A stretch of 10,567 nt of DNA from an uncultured Spirochaetaceae bacterium (GTDB lineage: Bacteria > Spirochaetota > Spirochaetia > Sphaerochaetales > Sphaerochaetaceae): positions 1-10,567 of the forward strand of contig CAMKPI010000048.1 in NCBI GenBank assembly GCA_946414625.1, read 5' to 3'. This document shows, piece by piece, positions 1 to 6,536 of the stretch (position 1 is its first letter; the number at the start of each line of letters is the position of its first letter). A program made the translations under genes and the position numbers. The notes under the pieces are model-generated. The model was not told the origin of the DNA. It worked only from the letters and a program-made list of their open reading frames with translations, and searched no databases.

Positions 1-868
1 ACCCATCCACATCATACATAGAATATCCACTATGATCGATAACTAATTCTCCTCTATCACCAAGATCCGGCTTTGTATAGAACCCATCAAAACTAGCCTC
101 TCCTTGTACTTGAGGGAGAGCAGTACTGTTGCTGATATTGATAGAATCTCCAACATAAACCTGTATTCTTGTCGCTGTCTCCGGAGAGATCTCAATTTGA
201 AATTCATCTTCATAATCTATGTTAGGATCTAACGTAATATAAACAGGAATATTCAAACGACCCTGATCCCCGATAAAATTCATAAAAACATCAAGAGCCT
301 GAGCCGCTAATTCCTTGGAGACTTTAAAGATAGCCTCACCACTATTCACAAAAGCGTCCCACCATGGGAATGAATGCTCTTGAACCTGAGGAAGAATATC
401 TCCCGTAAACTCAATATCCAAAACGTTCACTTGATTTTCAAAGCAATGATTGCCAATGCTTGTCAAAGCACCATCAAACTTAAGCTCATCCAATTCATCA
501 ATAAATAGAGCGTCGTCGAAAATACCGGTAATTTCAGTTATTCCCACAAAGGACAAACCAAATACACGTTTTCCATCCATGAGACTCTTTATGGCTGAGA
601 CTTCTTCGTCTGTCACCTCTTCGGATGGAACAACGTATTTATAGTCCGAGGCAGCAACCTTTGAATTCGGATCAAAGTAGGTAATCTGAACGTATGGCAG
701 ATCTTCTTCAGGATTCTCGTCGCCGGAATCTGAGTTATCAGAACCGGTTGTCTTTGCCCCATTTGACATAATAGAGTCAATCGTACTCTCCTGACTGCAG
801 GAGATAACAACACTTCCAATGAAAAAAAGCAGCAAAAGCGCCAAAAGTGTCTTTGTAATATTTCTCAT
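1..868 (-). CDS. Lipoprotein with BspA-like and bacterial-repeat features, truncated by the window edge
   Basis: The minus-strand frame from ATG 868 stays open for 289 codons and leaves the window without a stop, so the C-terminus is missing. It starts MRNITKTLLALLLLFFIG and reaches a cysteine at residue 24 (VVISC), a relaxed lipobox of the spirochaete kind, so export and lipid anchoring are likely. An acidic Ser/Asp/Glu linker (about residues 35-60) follows. Next comes a region with isolated leucine-rich-repeat-like phrases (FGLSFVGITEITGIF, LTSIGNHCFENQVNVLDI), which recall BspA-type surface repeats. The last visible part (FDGFYTKPDL...VIDHSGYSMYDVDG) resembles the start of a Listeria-Bacteroides (InlB B-type) repeat, which normally ends in a TLYAxW-like motif; that part would lie outside the window. 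A strong Shine-Dalgarno sequence overlaps the stop of the upstream gene, so the two are probably co-translated. The reading frame is well supported. The domain calls are from motif resemblance only. Confidence 0.8.
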   Translation of the reverse strand, partial: MRNITKTLLALLLLFFIGSVVISCSQESTIDSIMSNGAKTTGSDNSDSGDENPEEDLPYVQITYFDPNSKVAASDYKYVVPSEEVTDEEVSAIKSLMDGKRVFGLSFVGITEITGIFDDALFIDELDELKFDGALTSIGNHCFENQVNVLDIEFTGDILPQVQEHSFPWWDAFVNSGEAIFKVSKELAAQALDVFMNFIGDQGRLNIPVYITLDPNIDYEDEFQIEISPETATRIQVYVGDSINISNSTALPQVQGEASFDGFYTKPDLGDRGELVIDHSGYSMYDVDG

Positions 869-874
869 CTTCCG

Positions 875-882
875 CCTCCTTA
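875..882 (-). promoter_or_regulatory. Shine-Dalgarno overlapping the upstream stop codon
   Basis: On the minus strand the sequence reads TAAGGAGG: the TAA that ends the beta-barrel gene is also the start of a near-perfect ribosome-binding site. The lipoprotein ATG follows six bases later. This fixes the lipoprotein start and suggests translational coupling of the two envelope genes. Confidence 0.85.
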
Positions 883-1584
883 CAGTGAAATTTTGGTTCC
901 GACGTTCACGTACACACCAAGATCTGTCGACTTCAGATCATCCGTTTCATGGTGCTGCCACGAGAGCTTCAAATCCGCTCCGCCTGTCAGCGAGATGAAA
1001 TCGTTCAGCCAGTATCCCGCGTTCAGACGGAAAAGCGTTGTAACGTTTGCTCTGCTCTCTCCGTCCATGAAACGAATATCAACACCGCACCCAAGGTCTC
1101 CGTCAAGGAAGAACTTCGGGTTGAAGTGATATGATATGCCTCCCATTCCCGTGAACGAAAGAATGTGATATCGCTCAAAATCTTCATACTTGAAGTTGTT
1201 GTATCCCGCTTCAACTCCCACATTGAAAAGTCCAAAGCTGTAGCGGTATCCAAGGTTCACACCAAAACCGTACTGGCTGTTGAACGTGTCATCATTGCGA
1301 AGACCAATGTGCTGGAATGCGTACGGATTTGCGTTCAGTGTGATAAAATGGTGGCAGATCTTATACTGAACCTTTTTATCTTGAGCCGCTGTCTCCGCAG
1401 CCTCACCGTCCGCCTCTGCTTTTTCTGCCACTGGGGTCGCCGTGCTTACTGCATCTTCTGTCGTCTGAAAGGCCTTCTCATCCACTCGCGCACTCTCAGC
1501 TCCGGCGTCTTTTGCTTCCTCTGCAAAAACATTCACAGACAGAACCGTCAAAAGGCACAGAAACACGAAAAGAATCTTTTTCAT
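880..1584 (-). CDS. Secreted outer-membrane beta-barrel-like protein
   Basis: This 234-residue protein has a clear signal peptide (MKKILFVFLCLLTVLSVNVFA, residues 1-21) with a likely signal peptidase I cut at VFA/EE. An Ala/Glu/Asp-rich linker covers about residues 22-72. The rest alternates aromatic and glycine residues in strand-like segments (for example GFGVNLGYRYSFG, FNVGVEAGYNNF, LFRLNAGYWLND, LGVYVNVGTKISL), as in small OmpA- or OmpW-like outer-membrane barrels. It ends in Leu rather than the usual terminal Phe. The start at 1584 is fixed by AAGGAG placed correctly upstream. Its TAA stop overlaps the Shine-Dalgarno sequence of the following lipoprotein gene, so both are likely one envelope operon read from the promoter at 1644-1672. 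The exact function is unknown. A periplasmic barrel-like protein cannot be excluded, but the outer membrane is the best guess. Confidence 0.82.
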   Translation of the reverse strand: MKKILFVFLCLLTVLSVNVFAEEAKDAGAESARVDEKAFQTTEDAVSTATPVAEKAEADGEAAETAAQDKKVQYKICHHFITLNANPYAFQHIGLRNDDTFNSQYGFGVNLGYRYSFGLFNVGVEAGYNNFKYEDFERYHILSFTGMGGISYHFNPKFFLDGDLGCGVDIRFMDGESRANVTTLFRLNAGYWLNDFISLTGGADLKLSWQHHETDDLKSTDLGVYVNVGTKISL

Positions 1585-1643
1585 ACTGTATCTCCTTTTG
1601 TAGAAAAAAGAATATAAACAATTTCGCTTGGAAATTTTGACTC

Positions 1644-1672
1644 AATGTACAATACTTTTTTTATTTTTTCAA
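1644..1672 (-). promoter_or_regulatory. Sigma-70-type promoter of the envelope operon
   Basis: On the minus strand, TTGAAA (1672-1667) and TACATT (1649-1644) are separated by exactly 17 bases of A-rich spacer. The expected start of transcription, near 1637, gives a leader of about 50 bases before the ATG at 1584. The match is read by eye and not tested experimentally. Confidence 0.6.
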
Positions 1673-1721
1673 CTGCCCACAGTAACATATCGGGCCTCTG
1701 TAAGAAATAATGACTCTCTTA

Positions 1722-1857
1722 CACTTGTCACATTTGAACCTCCTGTACGGCTGATTCTTCTCTACAACACATTGATTAGATGAAACATAGCGGTTCCCTG
1801 TAAAGAATAGCGGCTTGTCTTCCGCTTGTTTTCACTTGTTCCATTTAGATCTCCTGT
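1722..1857. repeat. Imperfect direct repeat containing a ribosome-binding site and start
   Basis: Bases 1722-1746 and 1833-1857 share CACTTGT, then CATTT, then TCCTGT at identical internal spacing, 111 bp apart. A third, weaker copy lies at 2019-2041. Similarity continues beyond the core: TAGAGAGAATTCAGCGGT and TAGAGAAGAATCAGCCGT precede the two ribosome-binding sites on the minus strand. Confidence 0.55.
1776..1844 (-). CDS. Possible 22-residue peptide, mini-ORF B
   Basis: The minus-strand ATG at 1844 follows AGGAGA (1855-1850) with a 5-base spacer, a good initiation signal. The frame begins MEQVKTSGRQAAILY and ends EPLCFI before TAA at 1778-1776. The start context repeats 111 bp downstream at 1733, where ATG is followed directly by TGA, and 185 bp upstream at mini-ORF A. 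It is soluble, basic at the N-terminus, and has no recognisable family. Translation is plausible but unproven. Another possibility is a decaying repeat family whose units happen to keep initiation signals. Confidence 0.33.
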   Translation of the reverse strand: MEQVKTSGRQAAILYREPLCFI

Positions 1858-1948
1858 TTCACTGGATTTACCGCTGAATTCTCTCTAAAAAACAATACTA
1901 CAGCTGATTTTATGGGTCTTTTTTTACTCCAAAACAGAGCAATCCTTG

Positions 1949-2029
1949 TTACTCCTGACACAGCCTCTCTCCGTAGGTGAAATGACTATACGCACAAACC
2001 ACAGGTGTGATACTCTTTACTCGTCCCAT
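1949..2029 (-). CDS. Possible 26-residue peptide, mini-ORF A
   Basis: The minus-strand ATG at 2029 is preceded by AGGAAGG (2040-2034) at a usable but tight spacing. The frame reads MGRVKSITPVVCAYS and ends GERLCQE at a TAA (1951-1949). It resembles mini-ORF B in its first residues (M-x-[QR]-V-K-[TS]) and in a LC pair near the end, and the DNA around both starts is alignable. The family is unknown to me and no domain is visible. It may be a small expressed peptide, or a repeat whose coding look is accidental. The ribosome-binding site is the main support. Confidence 0.3.
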   Translation of the reverse strand: MGRVKSITPVVCAYSHFTYGERLCQE

Positions 2030-2055
2030 GTTGCCTTCCTGATTGGTCTTTTTTT

Positions 2056-2077
2056 GTTGAAATCAAGTTGAAATCAA
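2056..2077. repeat. Exact 11-bp tandem duplication
   Basis: GTTGAAATCAA occurs twice back to back with no mismatch, in AT-rich intergenic DNA just upstream (minus-strand sense) of mini-ORF A. It could be a slippage duplication or a paired binding site. Confidence 0.85.
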
Positions 2078-2160
2078 TCATATCATGGCATCCATGGGAC
2101 TTCTTCTTTTTCTCCTTCGTTTTTGCGTGACAATCTATGTTACTGCTAACATCACAAGAG

Positions 2161-2735
2161 AATTATTCCCTTGAAACTCTCCGCCATTCGGTTTATGATT
2201 ACCCTGGAAGAAAATTTTTATAAGAAGAGAAGAGAGATTTTCACTTTCAGCGAAAGGATTGTTCGACCGCGAAATTTATCATGGGAATATTCAAAATCGT
2301 ATTGCGTGTCTTTCCGGACTGATTTTTTGAAAAGAAAACCCGTCGGGAAGCCTGGATTGCCGTATGCGGGACTTATATAACCACCGCAGACAAAAACGTG
2401 CAACGCTCACGTGTCGATACCGCGGCTTCCGTCATGGGTCGCGCCAGGTCAAAAGATGATGCCTGATGCCCGCGCTTTATAAAGACCGAACAGGCAAAGA
2501 ATGCACAGGGCGCTCAGGCTTCCGGGCAAGAGGTCGTCTCAAACAGAAAGAGCCCGGCGCTTTTTATTCACGCAATTCCGCACCCATGCAGGAATGCCCG
2601 GATTTCATTAAAATGGTGGCGGTCAAATATGGCAACGGTCAGTCTTGACGCAATCCCGCTCCCGGATAGGGTTGTGCTCCCCGCGAGCCATGGTCCGGAC
2701 AGTCCTCCCAAAAGGAAAAACTCTCCAACAAGCCC
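2161..2735. other. Unassigned leader region before recJ
   Basis: I see no gene with a ribosome-binding site, coding bias or a recognisable product here. Composition shifts from AT-rich to clearly GC-richer near 2330. There are small inverted repeats (ACGTG at 2396-2400 with CACGT at 2408-2412; the palindrome GTCCGGAC at 2693-2700) and a weak hairpin ending in a T run near 2547-2565. The region could hold an untranslated leader, an unrecognised structured RNA or a gene remnant. RNase P RNA, tmRNA and SRP RNA signatures were looked for by eye and not found. Confidence 0.4.
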
Positions 2736-4862
2736 ATGAAATGGAACAACAAAAAAGCCTCAGTGGAGGTTGTTCGCTCATTGCAGGAAAAATTCAACCT
2801 GCCGCTTATTCTCGCGCAGATTCTCGCCGTCCGTGGAGTCAGGGATCCTGAGGACGTAAAGTACTATTTGGAAAAAGACATCTCGTTTCTCGAAAACCCG
2901 TTCCTGTTCCGGGACATGGACAGCTTTGCAGACAGGGTGCTGGACGCCGTGGAGGAAAAAGAGCGGGTACATGTGTTCGGGGACAGGGATGTGGACGGCA
3001 TCACCAGCACTGCCCTCCTCGTGACGGAGTTGCGGAGAATGGGACTCACAGTCTCCTGGTCCGTACCTATGGGAGATGAACCTTACGCTTTCTCCCGCGA
3101 GGCGATAGACAAGGTCCATGAAGAGGGCACAACGCTCTGCCTCACCGTTGACTGCGGGATCTCGTGCGCCGCTGAGATTGCCTACGCCGCCACACTGGGG
3201 ATAGATTTCCTTGTTACGGACCACCACATAGCCCCGCCCGTCCTGCCTGAGGCGTGCGCCATAATCAACCCGAGGATTCCCGATTCCGGATATCCTTACA
3301 ACGGGCTTGCAGGAGTCGGCGTTGTGGCAAAATGTATCTGGGCGCTTCGCTTTGCGCAAACAAAGTACTACAAAGAGCGTTTCATTCTCCTCCACTCCAT
3401 GCCTACCGAAGGCGGCACCATAGCAATCGAGGCGGTAAAGCTGGAGAACCTCGTCCAAACGGACAGGATTGCCGAGGAGGTGGTGCCCGCTCTTCTCTCC
3501 GCGGACAAATCCCGAATATTGAAGTTTCTGGACTGCGGACTTCCTGTTTTCGTACTGGACAAGGCAGGAGAGGTCGAGCAGCTGAAAAAAGCATTCCCCC
3601 GGGTTGACATCTACGTCCAGGATCTTCGGGCAGATTTCGAAAAAGTTCTGCCCGCGACCCGTGGACGAAGCCTCTTTGAGCTCAGCGGAGCAAGCCGTTT
3701 CGGACTATACTCCCCGCTTCGCAGCGAACTGGACACACTGATAGGTCTCTACGCGGCTTACATACGGATCACAACTCCGTCCATATACCGCGAATACATC
3801 AAAATCATGGACCTTGTCGCAATCGGAACCATAAGCGACCTTATGCCGATGACAGGGGAGAACCGCATTCTCGTGCGCACAGGCCTGAAACAGCTGGAAA
3901 AAAACGAAAGGACGTCACTTCAAGGTTTTCTCGCCATGCAGAATCTCCTAGGGCGCCAGATTTCCGGCACAGACGTCAGCTGGCAAATATCCCCGCTCAT
4001 CAACGCAGCAGGACGGATGGGACAGCCGGATGTAGCGATAAAAATGCTTCTTGCGGAAAACCGGATCGAAGCGGACAGTCTCGCGTCGCGCCTCCAGGAG
4101 CTCAACAAAGAAAGACAGAAAGCCGGAGAGACCTGCTGGAGCCGTCTCTATCCCGCTGCACGCAAGAGCTGGGAGGACACCGGCGGCAAACTCGTTCTTG
4201 TGATGGACAGCAACATCCCGCGCGGCATCACGGGAATCTTTGCAACCCGGCTGGAGAAGGCGTTCCGCTCACCCGCAATGGTGATAACCCAAACGCAGGA
4301 CAGCCGGGCGGTAGGAAGCATGCGCAGCCCGAAAAATTTCAACTGCCACAATTTTCTGCAGGGCTACAGCGACCTTCTCGACGACTACGGCGGGCACAAC
4401 TTCGCCGGTGGATTCACCACGGATAGCGTCCGGATCCAGACGTTCGTAAAACGTGTCATGAACGATGTGGACTACATGGACATCGAACCGCTCGAAGAGG
4501 ATGCCATCGACATCGACGCGGTGATACCGGAGGGCCTCTTCACGGAAGGAATAATCAAGATAGTTGACATGATGGAGCCATACGGAGAAGCAAATCCGAC
4601 TCTGGTTTTCGAGATCAAAGGCGCAACGATAGAGAATCTCACCGCAATGACGAACCAGAAGGACGCAGGGAGCAACCACCTCCGGATGAACATCTCCTAC
4701 GGCTCGTATAAATGGCCTGCGGTATTTTGGGCTGCAGGCGAACGGGCAGGACGCGATTTCTGCGACGGAGACCGGGTGAATGTTGCTTTCCGCCTCGGAC
4801 ATAATTACTTCCGCGGGCAGGACACTCTGCAGCTGACCATACAGGATATAAAACGGGTGTGA
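2736..4862 (+). CDS. recJ: Single-stranded-DNA-specific exonuclease RecJ, spirochaete-type long form
   Basis: RecJ degrades single-stranded DNA 5' to 3' in recombination and mismatch or base-excision repair, in the cytoplasm, using two metal ions. The 708-residue product shows the DHH phosphoesterase motifs in order: GDRDVDG (D83, D85, D87), VDCG (D139), TDHH (D162-H164), DLVAIGTISDLMP (D359-D368), then AGRMG (425-429). The DHHA1 part follows, with RGITGIFATRL and GGHNFAGG (H554). A C-terminal OB-like region contains EPYGEANPTLVFE. Most RecJ proteins have about 560-580 residues. The extra length lies mainly in an insert at about 205-355, between the DHH motifs and motif IV. ATG 2736 is the only usual start codon after an in-frame TAG at 2667. 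The nearest AAAGGA (2711-2716) is about 19 bases away, an unusually long spacing. The DUF4105 gene follows after 6 bases. Confidence 0.93.
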   Translation: MKWNNKKASVEVVRSLQEKFNLPLILAQILAVRGVRDPEDVKYYLEKDISFLENPFLFRDMDSFADRVLDAVEEKERVHVFGDRDVDGITSTALLVTELRRMGLTVSWSVPMGDEPYAFSREAIDKVHEEGTTLCLTVDCGISCAAEIAYAATLGIDFLVTDHHIAPPVLPEACAIINPRIPDSGYPYNGLAGVGVVAKCIWALRFAQTKYYKERFILLHSMPTEGGTIAIEAVKLENLVQTDRIAEEVVPALLSADKSRILKFLDCGLPVFVLDKAGEVEQLKKAFPRVDIYVQDLRADFEKVLPATRGRSLFELSGASRFGLYSPLRSELDTLIGLYAAYIRITTPSIYREYIKIMDLVAIGTISDLMPMTGENRILVRTGLKQLEKNERTSLQGFLAMQNLLGRQISGTDVSWQISPLINAAGRMGQPDVAIKMLLAENRIEADSLASRLQELNKERQKAGETCWSRLYPAARKSWEDTGGKLVLVMDSNIPRGITGIFATRLEKAFRSPAMVITQTQDSRAVGSMRSPKNFNCHNFLQGYSDLLDDYGGHNFAGGFTTDSVRIQTFVKRVMNDVDYMDIEPLEEDAIDIDAVIPEGLFTEGIIKIVDMMEPYGEANPTLVFEIKGATIENLTAMTNQKDAGSNHLRMNISYGSYKWPAVFWAAGERAGRDFCDGDRVNVAFRLGHNYFRGQDTLQLTIQDIKRV

Positions 4863-4868
4863 TGACAT

Positions 4869-6416
4869 ATGAAAAAATATTTCATCTCAATCCTGCTAGT
4901 CGTCTCATTCGCCGCTGTATTCGCGCACCCGGCACTCGCCCGGCAACCGGACGCGGCGGGGAGCCCCCGCGTATCTACCGCGGTGCAAGCGGAACCGACA
5001 GGCGCATGGCAGCCGGAGGAAGAGCACCCGGCACTCGCCCGGCAGATAGCCGCACCAGCGGAGCAAAGTGCGGACGCACAACCGGCAGCCTGGACAAAAT
5101 CACGGGAGCCGGACAAAGCGGGAGACTCCCGCGAATCTACCGCGGTGCATGAAACACCATCAGGCGCATGGCAGCCGGACGCAGCGCCTGGACTCCTCCC
5201 GGCGGCATCTCAGAGCGCTGCGACACCGAATCTCTCCGATCCCGAGCTCGAGCACTGGAACGCGGCGCGAATCAGCCTTGTCACAATCGGTCCGGACAGC
5301 CCTGTATACAGCAGATTCGGTCATACGGGACTTCTCGTTGAAGAGCATGGCAAGCCAAGTCTTCTCTACGACTGGGGACGGTTTTCTTTCGCCGGCAGCC
5401 TTGTCTTTGACTTTGCAAAGGGCGTCCTCTGGTACGAGGGAGGTGTGTCCTATGCGCCCGCTGCCATCTCGTGGTACATCGAACGGAACCGGAGCGTGAG
5501 TATCGTGGAATTGTCCCTCTCGGCACAGCAGAAAGCCGGAATTGCCGCCTATGTCCAGGAAAGCGTCAGGGAAGAGAACCGCGTATACCTCTACGACTAC
5601 TACATGAACAACTGTGCCACAAAGATCCGCGACATAATCGCCAGGAATGCCGCGCCGGAGTTTGAGGCATGGTCCCACAGCACGGAGGACTTTACGTTCA
5701 GGCACTACCTGAACCGGAACATCAGCGGGAATTATTTCTGGTGGCTCACCATCAACCTAGTCTCCGGTCCGTTCTGCGAAAAACCCCGAGACCGCTGGGA
5801 TGCTATGTTCCTGCCCGATGTAGTTGAACGCTCCGTGCTGGAATTCGACGGGCCGCCGCTTGCCCTGAAGAGGACAATTCTCCACCAAAGCACCCGGAAG
5901 CCGCTGACGGATCATTCGGTTCGCAACACGGCAATCACGGCGGCGGCAAGCCTTTCCATATCCCTTCTGTGCCTTTTCTCGCTTCACGGAGCGTCAAAGT
6001 GCGCCAAAGACATTCGCCGGAAGATGGTCGCATACAAAACCGTCACAATCTCATTCGACCTCTTTTTCGGAGCGATCGGAACATTTCTCCTGTATGCAAT
6101 GCTCTTCTCCGCCCACCAGGTGGCTTACGGCAACGAAAACATAGCCCTGTTCAATCCGCTCCTCATCGCCGCGGCCGTCCTCTCATTCCATTTGGAAAAG
6201 CATCAAAAATCGCTGCTTGCGATATATCGGATTCTCCTTGCAGCCTCCGCCCTCCTCTTCGCTTTGAAAATCATACTTCCTGGCGTATTTTTCCAGGACA
6301 ACCTCGCTTTCATCATCCTTGCAGCCCCATACTACGCAGCAAACGCTGTCGCGCTGAAAAACATGAAAACCGAATCCGAGTCACGTCAGAAGCCGAATCG
6401 TGAAAGTGCTTCCTGA
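4869..6416 (+). CDS. Secreted DUF4105 (Lnb N-terminal periplasmic domain) protein with C-terminal membrane helices
   Basis: The 515-residue protein begins with a signal peptide (MKKYFISILLVVSFAAVFAHPALA, about residues 1-24). A Pro/Ala-rich linker at 25-120 is built from repeated phrases (HPALARQ twice, TGAWQPE and SGAWQPD). Residues 133-260 match DUF4105: ISLVTIGPDSPVYSRFGHTG, then YDWGRFSF, ERNRSV, and YLYDYYMNNCATKIRDI. That family is related to NlpC/P60 papain-like enzymes; H152 (FGHT) and C249 (NNCAT) are the candidate catalytic pair, so a periplasmic amidase- or peptidase-like activity is possible but inferred. About five hydrophobic helices lie at 354-373, 392-412, 425-441, 449-470 and 478-496. 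It follows recJ by 6 bases with a weak ribosome-binding site, so it is probably co-transcribed and coupled. No functional link to DNA repair is apparent. Its stop codon sits in an 18-bp tandem repeat. Confidence 0.85.
   Translation: MKKYFISILLVVSFAAVFAHPALARQPDAAGSPRVSTAVQAEPTGAWQPEEEHPALARQIAAPAEQSADAQPAAWTKSREPDKAGDSRESTAVHETPSGAWQPDAAPGLLPAASQSAATPNLSDPELEHWNAARISLVTIGPDSPVYSRFGHTGLLVEEHGKPSLLYDWGRFSFAGSLVFDFAKGVLWYEGGVSYAPAAISWYIERNRSVSIVELSLSAQQKAGIAAYVQESVREENRVYLYDYYMNNCATKIRDIIARNAAPEFEAWSHSTEDFTFRHYLNRNISGNYFWWLTINLVSGPFCEKPRDRWDAMFLPDVVERSVLEFDGPPLALKRTILHQSTRKPLTDHSVRNTAITAAASLSISLLCLFSLHGASKCAKDIRRKMVAYKTVTISFDLFFGAIGTFLLYAMLFSAHQVAYGNENIALFNPLLIAAAVLSFHLEKHQKSLLAIYRILLAASALLFALKIILPGVFFQDNLAFIILAAPYYAANAVALKNMKTESESRQKPNRESAS
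4925..5179. repeat. In-frame direct repeats encoding the linker of the DUF4105 protein
   Basis: Three exact repeat pairs are nested here: 4925-4945 with 5024-5044 (21 bp, period 99); 4974-4987 with 5136-5149 (14 bp, period 162); and 4999-5017 with 5161-5179 (19 bp, period 162). Both periods are multiples of three, so the repeats preserve the frame and give repeated peptide phrases. This points to recent duplication of the linker. Confidence 0.85.
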
Positions 6417-6465
6417 CGCGAAGCGGATTCCTGAAGCGAAAATGCCTCCTGATATGAAAAGGCGC
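6412..6465 (+). repeat. Three 18-bp tandem units, each carrying an in-frame TGA
   Basis: CCTGA starts at 6412, 6430 and 6448, exactly 18 bp apart, each followed by three variable bases and GAA. The first TGA (6414-6416) is the stop of the DUF4105 gene. Because 18 is divisible by three, the next two units keep TGA in the same frame. Confidence 0.8.
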
Positions 6466-6486
6466 GCCCCATGGGGCGCGCCTTTT
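6457..6486. terminator. Strong bidirectional intrinsic terminator
   Basis: Thirty bases form a perfect palindrome: AAAA, a GC-only block GGCGCGCCCC, a central AT, then the mirror half ending in TTTT. It lies between the stop of the plus-strand DUF4105 gene (6416) and the stop of the convergent minus-strand transporter gene (6537). It has T runs in both directions, so it can end both transcripts. Confidence 0.92.
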
Positions 6487-6536
6487 CGTTAAAACTGTTA
6501 TCTCAAATCTCTCAAACCAGCAAAAGAGGCTTCCTA

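Larger units (their letters stand above)
1673..2160. other. AT-rich intergenic stretch with degenerate short-ORF units
   Basis: No conventional gene is visible. The minus strand carries imperfect repeats of a unit made of a ribosome-binding site, an ATG and a start resembling ATGGAACAAGTG. Copies begin near 2029, 1844 and 1733, and a shortened remnant lies near 1955. Two encode complete short peptides (listed separately); the copy at 1733 is dead because its second codon is TGA. The stretch also contains an exact 11-bp tandem repeat at 2056-2077. Confidence 0.6.

Noticed and set aside
1165..1617. Plus-strand ORF of 150 codons
   Set aside because: It is fully antisense to the beta-barrel gene, which has a signal peptide and a ribosome-binding site. 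The antisense product is Cys/Arg-rich and shows no protein-like pattern.
2171..2380. Plus-strand ORF starting at a TTG
   Set aside because: It has no ribosome-binding site, crosses the composition change near 2330, and its product has no recognisable pattern.
2330..2735. RNase P RNA, tmRNA or SRP RNA candidate
   Set aside because: A GGACTGTCCGGACC stretch on the minus strand recalls the RNase P AGTCCGG core, but the flanking GAGGAAAGTCCGG context and other conserved loops are absent. No tmRNA or SRP signature is visible.
2466..2851. Two overlapping short plus-strand ORFs before recJ
   Set aside because: Neither has a ribosome-binding site, and the second runs into recJ out of frame. The products are low-quality and Arg/Gly-rich.
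2778..3458. Long minus-strand ORF of 226 codons inside recJ
   Set aside because: It is a shadow of a clearly coding GC-rich gene whose DHH motifs lie on the plus strand.
4269..4868. Minus-strand ORF of 199 codons over the recJ end
   Set aside because: It is antisense to the conserved DHHA1 and OB regions and has no start signal.
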